Shown here piece after piece: positions 34,060-40,897 of a stretch of DNA of 64,000 bases. The notes under the pieces were generated by a model. The model was not told the origin of the DNA. It searched no databases and worked only from the letters and a program-made list of their open reading frames with translations. The DNA lies in contig NZ_JAUTWS010000010.1 of the NCBI RefSeq assembly GCF_030657435.1, positions 124,001 through 188,000 of the forward strand, written 5' to 3'. The position numbers and the translations under genes are program-made. This DNA is from Paracraurococcus lichenis. Its GTDB lineage: Bacteria > Pseudomonadota > Alphaproteobacteria > Acetobacterales > Acetobacteraceae. Each line of letters begins with the position of its first letter. Position 1 is the first letter of the stretch.

Positions 34060-35460
34060 TCAGGCGCGGCCGGCCATCTTCGCCACCGCATCCTCCAGCG
34101 CGCGGTCCAGCACCTCGATCAGCGTGTCGCATTCGCCGCGGGTGATCACCAGCGGGGGCGAGAGGACGATGGTGTTGGAATGCCGTGCGCCGCCGCCGGA
34201 GCGGCCGACGATCACGCCATGCGCCTTGCAGGTATCCACCACGCCCTGCACCAGCGCGCCGTCGAGCTGGACCTTGCTCTCGCGGTCCGTCACCAGCTCG
34301 ATGCCGATCAGGAGGCCCTTGCCGCGGATGTCGCCGGTGATGCCGTGGCGGAAGAGCCGGTCCTTCAGCCCTTCCATCAGGTAGGCGCCCATGCTGGCGG
34401 CGCGCTCGGGCAGCTTCTCCTCCAGCATGATTTCGATGTTGCGGACCGCGACGGCCGCCGCCGCCGGGTGGCCGCCGTAGGTGTTCACCTGCATTACCTG
34501 GCGGGCCTCCGCGACCTCGCCGAGGAAGCTGTTGAAGACCTCGTTCTTCACCACGGTGGCGGCGATCGGCAGGTAGGCGGAGACGATGCCCTTGGCCACC
34601 GCCATGATGTCCGGGCTGATGCCCCAGTGCTGGTGGGCGAACATCTTGCCGGTTCGGCCGAAGCCGTTGATCACCTCGTCCACATGCAGCAGCACGTCGT
34701 ACTTGCGGCAGATCTCCTCGACCATCGGCAGGTATTCGTCGGGCGGCACGGCGACGCCGACGGCGGACATGATCGGCTCGACGATCACCTCGGCGACCGT
34801 GGAGGGCCCCTCGCCCTGGATTGTCGTCTCGATCAGCTTGGCGCAGGCGATGCCGCATTTCCCGGCCTCGAGGCCGAGCGGGCAGCGGTAGCAGGTCGGC
34901 GCGGGGACATGGACGAACTCGCCGGCATAGGGCTCGAATTTCGTCTTGCGGTCGCCCATGCCGCCGGCGGCCAGCGTGGCCAGCGTCGTGCCGTGATAGG
35001 CGTAGTAGCGGCTGATCGTCTTGAAGCGGAACTCGCCGGGGAACTCGTGCTTGGCGTATTGCCGGGCGATCTTGAACCCGGCCTCGTTCGCCTCGGAGCC
35101 CGAATTGACGAAATAGACGTGGTAGTCGCCGCCCATCAACTGGTTCACCTGCTCGCCGAGCTGCGCGGCGGGCAGGTTGATGGCGGTGTGGGGATAGTAG
35201 GCCATGGCCTGCATCTGCTCGGCGGCGATCTGCGCGAGCTCCGTGCGGCCATAGCCGATATTGACGCACCAGAGGCCCGCCATGGCGTCCAGATAGGTCG
35301 AGCCGTCGGCGTCCACGATGGTGGAGCCCTGCGCCCCGGTCACCACCATCTGCTTCTGCTCGAGCGCCTTGTGCTGGACCAGCGGGTGCATGACGTTGCC
35401 CAGGTCCTGCTCGACGACGCGGCGGCGGGCTTCGGGATCGGGCTGGTTGGTGAGGGACAT
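34060..35460 (-). CDS. Class III aminotransferase, taurine-pyruvate aminotransferase-like
   Basis: 466 residues. PLP features: GSEANE (121-126), the His of YYAYHGTT, LLHVDEVINGFGRTG (257-271) and Lys290 in MAVAKG. AMAYYPHTAINLPAAQLGEQ and the Cys-rich CYRCPLGLEAGKCGIACA (190-207) resemble taurine:pyruvate aminotransferases, which make sulfoacetaldehyde. No sulfoacetaldehyde acetyltransferase (Xsc) or taurine importer is nearby, so an omega-amino-acid or polyamine substrate remains possible. It is flanked by two Bug receptor genes on the same strand. Confidence 0.82.
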   Translation of the reverse strand: MSLTNQPDPEARRRVVEQDLGNVMHPLVQHKALEQKQMVVTGAQGSTIVDADGSTYLDAMAGLWCVNIGYGRTELAQIAAEQMQAMAYYPHTAINLPAAQLGEQVNQLMGGDYHVYFVNSGSEANEAGFKIARQYAKHEFPGEFRFKTISRYYAYHGTTLATLAAGGMGDRKTKFEPYAGEFVHVPAPTCYRCPLGLEAGKCGIACAKLIETTIQGEGPSTVAEVIVEPIMSAVGVAVPPDEYLPMVEEICRKYDVLLHVDEVINGFGRTGKMFAHQHWGISPDIMAVAKGIVSAYLPIAATVVKNEVFNSFLGEVAEARQVMQVNTYGGHPAAAAVAVRNIEIMLEEKLPERAASMGAYLMEGLKDRLFRHGITGDIRGKGLLIGIELVTDRESKVQLDGALVQGVVDTCKAHGVIVGRSGGGARHSNTIVLSPPLVITRGECDTLIEVLDRALEDAVAKMAGRA

Positions 35461-35550
35461 CGGGCGGCCTCGGCGGCTTGCTGCGAAGCAACAACGCTAG
35501 GACCGAACCCGCCCGCCTGTCACGCCCCCCTCTCGCGCTCCTGGGGCAGC

Positions 35551-36528
35551 CTATTCCACCTTGATGCCCTGGCTGCGGATGATCTCGCCCCAGCGCGCCC
35601 GCTCCGCCGCCACGCGCGCGGCGAAGACTCCGGGGTCGTTGGGCAGGTAGATCAGGCCCTGGGCCGCGAGGAATTGCTGCGTCTCCGGCAGCAGGGCGAC
35701 GCGGACATACTCCCTGTGCAGCCGCTCCAGGATGGGCGCCGGCGTCCCGGCCGGGGCGATCACCGCATACCAGGTCGAGACGTCGATATCGGGGTAGCCG
35801 GATTCGATCAGCGTCGGCACATCGGGCAGTTGCGGCACGCGCACCGGCGTGGTGACCGCGAGCGCCCGCACCGCGCCGTCGCGGATCTGCGGCAGCATCA
35901 GCGGCAGGGTGTCGAACATCGCCTGGATGTCGCCGCGCATCATCGCCGGCAGGCTCTCGTTCGTGCCGCGGAAGGGCACGTGCTCCATGGCGATGCCGTC
36001 GCGCTGCCTGAACATCTCGAAGATCAGGTGCTGGGCGGTGCCGACGCCGACGCTGGCGTAATTGGCATGGCCGGGGCGGGAGCGGATCCAGGCGATGAAC
36101 TCCGGCACCGTCTTCGCCGGCACGTCGTTCGCCACCACCAGCACGAGGGGCGAGGCGGCGAACATCACCACCGGCACCAGGTCCCGCCCGGCATCGTAGG
36201 GGATGTCCTTGAAGAGATGCGGGAAGATGGTCAACGGGCCAAGGTTGCCCATGCCGATGGTGTAGCCATCCGGGGCGGCGCGCGCGACCTCCGCCACCCC
36301 GATCCGTCCGCCGGCGCCGGAGCGGAAGTCGTTGACGATAGGCTGGCCGAGGGCGCGGGAGACCGGGTCGTTGAAGGCGCGCGCGACCAGGTCGTTCAGC
36401 CCGCCCGGCGGCCAGGGGACGACGAAGCGGACGGGGCGGTCGGGCCAGGCGCCCTGGGCATGGGCGATGGGGGCGCGGACAGCCAGGGGCAGGGCGAGGG
36501 AGGCGGCGAGGAGGGCGCGTCGTTGCAT
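35551..36528 (-). CDS. Tripartite tricarboxylate (Bug/TctC) family receptor
   Basis: 325 residues with a signal peptide (MQRRALLAASLALPLAVRAP, cleavage near AHAQ). Blocks: DRPVRFVVPWPPGGLNDLVA, VNDFRSGAGGRIGVAEVARA, PDGYTIGMGNLG, NYASVGVGTAQHLIFEMF and WYAVIAPAGTPAPI. It may share a transcript with the aminotransferase 90 bases downstream. The gene 83 bases upstream of its start is the divergent TauD-like dioxygenase. Confidence 0.9.
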   Translation of the reverse strand: MQRRALLAASLALPLAVRAPIAHAQGAWPDRPVRFVVPWPPGGLNDLVARAFNDPVSRALGQPIVNDFRSGAGGRIGVAEVARAAPDGYTIGMGNLGPLTIFPHLFKDIPYDAGRDLVPVVMFAASPLVLVVANDVPAKTVPEFIAWIRSRPGHANYASVGVGTAQHLIFEMFRQRDGIAMEHVPFRGTNESLPAMMRGDIQAMFDTLPLMLPQIRDGAVRALAVTTPVRVPQLPDVPTLIESGYPDIDVSTWYAVIAPAGTPAPILERLHREYVRVALLPETQQFLAAQGLIYLPNDPGVFAARVAAERARWGEIIRSQGIKVE

Positions 36529-36611
36529 CTGCGAAGTCTGCGCGAGCGGCGGCGCCCCGCCAAGCCGTGCAGGGGCGAGACAGGCGCCGGGGCGGCATGT
36601 AGGCTGCCGGA

Positions 36612-37655
36612 ATGACGCCCGAACTGCTCTCCCCCATCGGCGGCCGTGCCGCCTGGACCGGCGCCGAGCTGGCCCGCGACCCCTCCTGGATCATGCAGCT
36701 TCCTGCCGCCGCGGCGCGCGAGATCGACTCGGCGCTGGCCGGCCTCGGCGACCGCGCCCCGCCGCGCTTCGACGCCCGCGACTTCCCGCTGCCGGAGACC
36801 GCCGGCTTCCTGGCGCAGGTGGCCGAGGAGCTCGAGCATGGCCGCGGCCTGGTGCGCCTCACCGGCCTCGACCCGGCGCGCTACTCGCTGCCCGACCTCA
36901 AGCGGGTCTTCTGGGGGCTGATGTGTCATCTCGGCACGCCGCTGCCGCAGAACACCACGGGCGAGATCCTGGCGGAGGTGAAGGACGAGACCGGCACCGG
37001 CGCGGCGGTGGCCAGCGGCACGGCGCGGGCGCGCAGCCGCTCCACCGGGCCGCTGCGCTGGCACACCGACAAATGCGACCTGCTGACGCTGCTCTGCGCC
37101 TCCAACGGGATCGAGGGCGGCGTCTCCCGCATCGTCTCCACGGTGGCGGTCCAGGACGCCATGGCGGCGCGGCGGCCCGACCTGCTGGCGGTGCTCTACC
37201 AGGATTTCTGGCGCGCCCGCTCGGCCGACGAGGAGGGCGAGGGCATGGCCGCCCGCCCCTTCCCCATGCCGGTCTTCGCCCGCGGGCCGAAGGGCGACTT
37301 CACCAGTCAATACAGCCGCACCTATGTCGAGCTGGCGCAGGGCCAGCCCAGCGTGCCGCCGCTGCGGCCGGAGCAGGTGGAGGCCATGGACCTGCTGGCC
37401 GCGATCGCCGACGAGCTCTGCATCGAGATGCCCTTCGAGCCCGGGCAGATCCAGCTCATGAACCAGCACGTCACCTATCACGGCCGCACCGCCTATGCCG
37501 ACGGCGCGGGCGGGAAGCGCAACCTGCTGCGCATCTGGCTGGCGAGCCCGCTCAGCCGCGCCCTGCCGGCGGGCCATGCGGACCAGTGGGGCGATGTGCG
37601 GGCGGGCGCGCTGCGCGGCGGCGCGATGCCGGGGAAGAGCGCGCTCGCGGCCTGA
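36612..37655 (+). CDS. TauD/TfdA-family Fe(II)/2-oxoglutarate dioxygenase
   Basis: 347 residues. The iron triad is His151 and Asp153 (LRWHTDKCD) plus distal His290 (NQHVTYHGRTAY), and Arg307 in NLLRIW would bind 2-oxoglutarate. The N-terminal WIMQLPAAAAREIDSAL and the VRLTGLDP block are of the TauD-like type often annotated for gamma-butyrobetaine or unknown substrates, not of the classical taurine dioxygenase. It stands alone on the plus strand. The third copy of the three-hairpin repeat begins in its stop codon. Confidence 0.85.
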   Translation: MTPELLSPIGGRAAWTGAELARDPSWIMQLPAAAAREIDSALAGLGDRAPPRFDARDFPLPETAGFLAQVAEELEHGRGLVRLTGLDPARYSLPDLKRVFWGLMCHLGTPLPQNTTGEILAEVKDETGTGAAVASGTARARSRSTGPLRWHTDKCDLLTLLCASNGIEGGVSRIVSTVAVQDAMAARRPDLLAVLYQDFWRARSADEEGEGMAARPFPMPVFARGPKGDFTSQYSRTYVELAQGQPSVPPLRPEQVEAMDLLAAIADELCIEMPFEPGQIQLMNQHVTYHGRTAYADGAGGKRNLLRIWLASPLSRALPAGHADQWGDVRAGALRGGAMPGKSALAA

Positions 37656-37757
37656 TGCTCGGTCCCTATCGCAGCCTGGCTGCGATGGGAGCCCGGTGTG
37701 GCAGCTGCGCGCCGGGCAATACGCCATGCCGGCCAGCACTCATGCTGCCCGGCATGA
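37655..37757. repeat. Three-hairpin repeat element, copy 3 (diverged)
   Basis: Hairpin 1 is TCCCtATCGCAGC / GCTGCGATGGGA (37663-37690, one bulged base). GTGGCAGCTGCGCGCC (37697-37712) aligns with the core of copies 1 and 2. Hairpin 3 is CATGCCGGCCAGCA / TGCTGCCCGGCATG (37725-37738 and 37743-37756) with the mismatch at the same stem position as in the other copies. Relative to copy 1 the A-T pair at stem position 3 is replaced by G-C on both arms. Confidence 0.75.
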
Positions 37758-37819
37758 GCCCTTGCCGCCACCGGCTCCGCGGTCCAGCCTTCCCGGCAAC
37801 GAGGGCGGGAGGGAAGGCC

Positions 37820-38671
37820 ATGAAGGTCGGCGCGGCCATGTTCTTCACCGACTATTCCATGACACCGGCGGAACTCGCCATGGCGCTGGAGGAGCGGGGC
37901 TTCGAGAGCGTCTGGGCGCCGGAGCATTCCCATATCCCGCTGGCGCGCAGCGCCGCCTATCCCGGCGGCGGCGAGTTGCCGAAGATGTACTACGACGTCA
38001 TGGACCCCTTCGTGACGCTGACCGCCGCGGTGGCCGCGACGCGGACACTGAAGGTCGGCACCGGCATCTGCCTGGTGGTGCAGCGGGACCCGATCCAGAC
38101 GGCGAAGCTGGTGGCCTCCATCGACCAGGTCTCGGGCGGGCGCTTCCTCTTCGGCGTCGGCAATGGCTGGAACCAGGACGAGATCGAGGACCACGGCACC
38201 GATTTCGCCACCCGCCACAAGCTGGCGCGGGAGCGGATCGAGGCCATGCAGGCGATCTGGACCCAGACGAAGCCCGAATACCACGGCGAGTTCGTGGCCT
38301 TCGGCCCGATGATGACCTGGCCGAAGCCGGTGCAGAAGCCGCACCCGCCCATCATCGTCGGCGGCGCCTTCCCCTGGGGCGCGAAGCGCGCGGTGCGCTA
38401 CGGCAATGGCTGGATGCCGCACCGCGTGCGCAAGCACTATGCCGACGTGGCGGCGCTGGTCCCGCAATTCCGCGCCCTGCTGGCCGAGGCGGGACGGCGG
38501 GAGGAGGACTGCCCCATCACCATCTGGGGCGTGAAGGAGGACCGGGACGCGCTGCTCGCCGACCGCGACCTCGGCGTGGAGCGCGTGGTCCTCAGCCTCG
38601 ATGCGGCCGGATCCGAGGCGATCCTGCCGCAGCTCGACCGCTGGGCGAAGCTGGTGGAGGCGGTGCGCTAG
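37820..38671 (+). CDS. Luciferase-like (LLM) F420-dependent oxidoreductase
   Basis: 283 residues, bacterial luciferase-like TIM barrel. ESVWAPEHSHIPLAR, GTGICLVVQRDPIQTAKLVA, VSGGRFLFGVGNGWNQDEIE and PPIIVGGAFPWGAKRAVRYG are typical of the F420-dependent subgroup (TIGR03619-like), in which EHSH/DH residues contact the deazaflavin. GGGAGGGA precedes the ATG. It opens the island that also carries the F420 biosynthesis genes, which supports F420 rather than FMN as cofactor. Substrate unknown. Confidence 0.85.
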   Translation: MKVGAAMFFTDYSMTPAELAMALEERGFESVWAPEHSHIPLARSAAYPGGGELPKMYYDVMDPFVTLTAAVAATRTLKVGTGICLVVQRDPIQTAKLVASIDQVSGGRFLFGVGNGWNQDEIEDHGTDFATRHKLARERIEAMQAIWTQTKPEYHGEFVAFGPMMTWPKPVQKPHPPIIVGGAFPWGAKRAVRYGNGWMPHRVRKHYADVAALVPQFRALLAEAGRREEDCPITIWGVKEDRDALLADRDLGVERVVLSLDAAGSEAILPQLDRWAKLVEAVR

Positions 38672-38718
38672 AGCAGATCGCCGCAGAGTGGAAACACTCG
38701 AAGGTGTGAATCTGCTCT
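38670..38718. terminator. Inverted repeat between convergent LLM genes
   Basis: AGAGCAGAT (38670-38678) pairs with ATCTGCTCT (38710-38718), starting in the stop codon of the plus-strand gene. It lies 14 bases before the end of the minus-strand LLM gene. It is likely a bidirectional terminator or REP-like unit; no T-run is present. Confidence 0.5.
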
Positions 38719-38731
38719 GCAGATCAAACGC

Positions 38732-39760
38732 CTAGAGCACCGCCTCGGCCACGACCCGCAGCGCCTGCTGCGTCGCGCCGGTCAGGACCAGTGTGCCGAG
38801 TTTGCCGTCCTTCGCCACTGCCTTCCAGTCCTGCAGCCGGGCGCGGATGCGGTCGGGCGGGCCGACCAGCGCGATCTCATCGACCAGCCTGTCCGGCACC
38901 AGCGCCGCGGCGTCGCGGTGGCGACGGTCGAGATAGGCGTCCTGGATGGCGGCCGCGGCCTCGCCATAGCCCAGGCGCTTCGCATAGTCGTTGTAGTAGT
39001 TCTTCCCGCGCGCGCCCATGCCGCCGATATAGAGCGCGAGTTCCGGCTTCACCGCGTCACGGCAGGCCTGCAGGTCGTCGCCGACGCGGATCTTGGTATA
39101 GGGCGCGACGTCGAATTGCGTCAGGTCGGCCGCCTTGCCGGCCTTCGCCATGCCCTCCAAGGTCGGCTTCGTTATCAGGTCGGCGCCCTCTGGCGACATG
39201 AAGATCGGCAGGTTGCCGTCGGCGACCTCGCCCGCCAGCCGCATGCCGCCCGGAGTGATGGAGGCGCAGTAGAATTTCAGCGGCTTGCCATGCAGGATGC
39301 TCTTCAGCGGCTTGCCGAGGCCGGTCGCATCCGGCCCGTCATACGGAATGCGGTAATGCTGCCCCTGGTGCTCCAGCGGCCTCTCCCGCGCCACGATGGC
39401 CCGGATGATCGATATGTACTCGCGGGTCCGCTCCAGCGGCGTGCCATAGGCCTGGCCATGCCAGCCCTCCACCACCTGCGGCCCCGAAGGGCCGACGCCG
39501 CAGAGGAAGCGGTCCTCCGAGAGCTGCTGCAGCGTCATCGCCGTCATCGCCGCGCAGGCCGGCGTGCGGCCGGGCATCTGCATGATGCCGGTGCCGGCCT
39601 TGATGCGCGTGGTGCGCGCCAGCACCCAGGCGACGGGCGAGACGGCATCGCTGCCATAGCTCTCCCCGCACCACACACTGCTGTAGCCGAGGCGTTCGGC
39701 TTCCAGCACCAGCGCGGTGTCCACGCCGGCGCCGAGGCTGAGGGTGAGGCCAAGCCGCAT
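38732..39760 (-). CDS. Luciferase-like (LLM) F420-dependent oxidoreductase
   Basis: 342 residues. MRLGLTLSLGAGVDTALVLE, YSSVWCGESYGSDAVSPVAW, RIKAGTGIMQMPGRTPACAA and FLCGVGPSGPQVVEGWHG place it in the F420-dependent LLM group related to TIGR03559 or methylene-H4MPT-reductase-like proteins. It starts 2 bases after the stop of the upstream LLM gene, so the two form an operon. Possible role: hydride transfer to a C=C or C=O of an unknown substrate. Confidence 0.85.
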   Translation of the reverse strand: MRLGLTLSLGAGVDTALVLEAERLGYSSVWCGESYGSDAVSPVAWVLARTTRIKAGTGIMQMPGRTPACAAMTAMTLQQLSEDRFLCGVGPSGPQVVEGWHGQAYGTPLERTREYISIIRAIVARERPLEHQGQHYRIPYDGPDATGLGKPLKSILHGKPLKFYCASITPGGMRLAGEVADGNLPIFMSPEGADLITKPTLEGMAKAGKAADLTQFDVAPYTKIRVGDDLQACRDAVKPELALYIGGMGARGKNYYNDYAKRLGYGEAAAAIQDAYLDRRHRDAAALVPDRLVDEIALVGPPDRIRARLQDWKAVAKDGKLGTLVLTGATQQALRVVAEAVL

Positions 39761-39762
39761 GG

Positions 39763-40716
39763 TCAGAGCCTCCCCATCACCTCGTCGCGGAAGGCCCGCA
39801 TGCCGGCGACCACCTCCTCGACCGTCGCGCCGGGGAAGGTCAGGTCCAGGCCCTGCACGCCCAGGTCGCGCATCGCCTTCAGGTCGTCCGCGATCTGCCC
39901 GGGCTGGCCGGAGAAGAGGCGGCGCTCGCCATCGCCCGCGGTGGCCGGCACCTCCGGCCCGTATTTCTGCACGCGGTAGGCGAGGCCGACCTTGGCGGGA
40001 TCGCGGCCCGCCTTCTCCACCAGGCCGTGCAGCTTGGCGATGGCGGAGCGGTAGCGCGCCAGGCTGTCGAGCGGGAAGGACGGGTTGGTGCCGATGGGGT
40101 ACCAGGCATCGCCGAGCTTCGCGGTGCGCCGCAGGGCCGGGCCGCTCTCCCCGCCCACCCAGATCGGCGGGCCGCCGGGCTGGACGGGCTTCGGTGCGAA
40201 GCCGATGTCGTGGAAGCGCACGAACTCGCCCTCGAAGCGCGGCGCGGCGGAGGTCCAGAGCTCCTTCGCCGCCAGGATGTATTCGTCCGTCACCCGGCCA
40301 CGGGCGGCGAAGTCGGGGACCTGCAGGGCCTCGAATTCCTCCTGCAGCCAGCCCGCGCCGATGCCAAGCGTCAGCCGCCCGCCCGAGAGCACGTCGATGG
40401 TGGAGATCATCTTCGCCGCCAGCATGGCCGGACGGTGCGGGACCACCATGACCGAGGTGACGATGCGCAGCCGCGTCGTCTTCGCCGCCACGAACATCGC
40501 CTGGGTGAGCTGCTCGTGCCGCTCGCCGCGGCTGCTGGCCGGGAATTCGCCGGTGTCGGTATAGGGGTATTTCGCGTGGATGTCGGTCGGGATCACCACA
40601 TGGTCGCTGACGGTGGCGTAGCCGTAGCCGAGCGCCTCGCCCTCCTGCGCCAGGCGGGCCATGGGCTCGGGCATCGCCAGCGGGCCGCCGCTCGGCAGGT
40701 TGAAGCCGATCTGCAT
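39763..40716 (-). CDS. Luciferase-like (LLM) F420-dependent oxidoreductase
   Basis: 317 residues, GGGGAGG upstream of the ATG. YATVSDHVVIPTDIHAKYPY with the SDH motif, VTSVMVVPHRPAMLAAKM, VLSGGRLTLGIGAGWLQEEF and GPPIWVGGESGPALRR fit the TIGR03619 F420-dependent class. The gene is divergent from fbiC across an inverted-repeat-bearing promoter region and is the first gene of a two-LLM operon. Co-regulation with cofactor synthesis is plausible from this arrangement. Confidence 0.87.
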   Translation of the reverse strand: MQIGFNLPSGGPLAMPEPMARLAQEGEALGYGYATVSDHVVIPTDIHAKYPYTDTGEFPASSRGERHEQLTQAMFVAAKTTRLRIVTSVMVVPHRPAMLAAKMISTIDVLSGGRLTLGIGAGWLQEEFEALQVPDFAARGRVTDEYILAAKELWTSAAPRFEGEFVRFHDIGFAPKPVQPGGPPIWVGGESGPALRRTAKLGDAWYPIGTNPSFPLDSLARYRSAIAKLHGLVEKAGRDPAKVGLAYRVQKYGPEVPATAGDGERRLFSGQPGQIADDLKAMRDLGVQGLDLTFPGATVEEVVAGMRAFRDEVMGRL

Positions 40717-40736
40717 CCTGTTTCCTCCCCTGAGAG

Positions 40737-40811
40737 TTTGCGGAAGAGCGCCCGTCAGCCCTGGAGACCGGCAGGAAAAGCGAATGTTTTCAACGGGCGT
40801 TCTTCCGCAAG
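40737..40811. promoter_or_regulatory. Long inverted repeat in the LLM-fbiC divergent promoter region
   Basis: Two 19-base arms, 40737-40755 and 40793-40811, match at 17 of 19 positions (core TTGCGGAAGA / TCTTCCGCAA) with a 37-base spacer. The arms begin about 20 bases from the LLM start and about 90 bases from fbiC. They could bind a regulator of both genes or fold in RNA. Confidence 0.5.
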
Positions 40812-40897
40812 TTCGATCTCTTCACACACTCTGACCCTGCATTGCATCCGGACGGGACTCTCCCCACGATGGAGGCCACCGGTGGGGGAGCGCAAGG

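Noticed and set aside
33674..36862. Very long minus-strand open frame of more than 1000 codons
   Set aside because: It runs through the real aminotransferase and Bug receptor genes in a different frame. Its translation is Arg/Pro/Ala-rich with no motif, as expected for a shadow frame in high-GC DNA.
36612..37655. Taurine dioxygenase TauD
   Set aside because: It has the Fe/2-oxoglutarate triad but not the overall TauD pattern, and no taurine transporter is adjacent. Only the superfamily is assigned.
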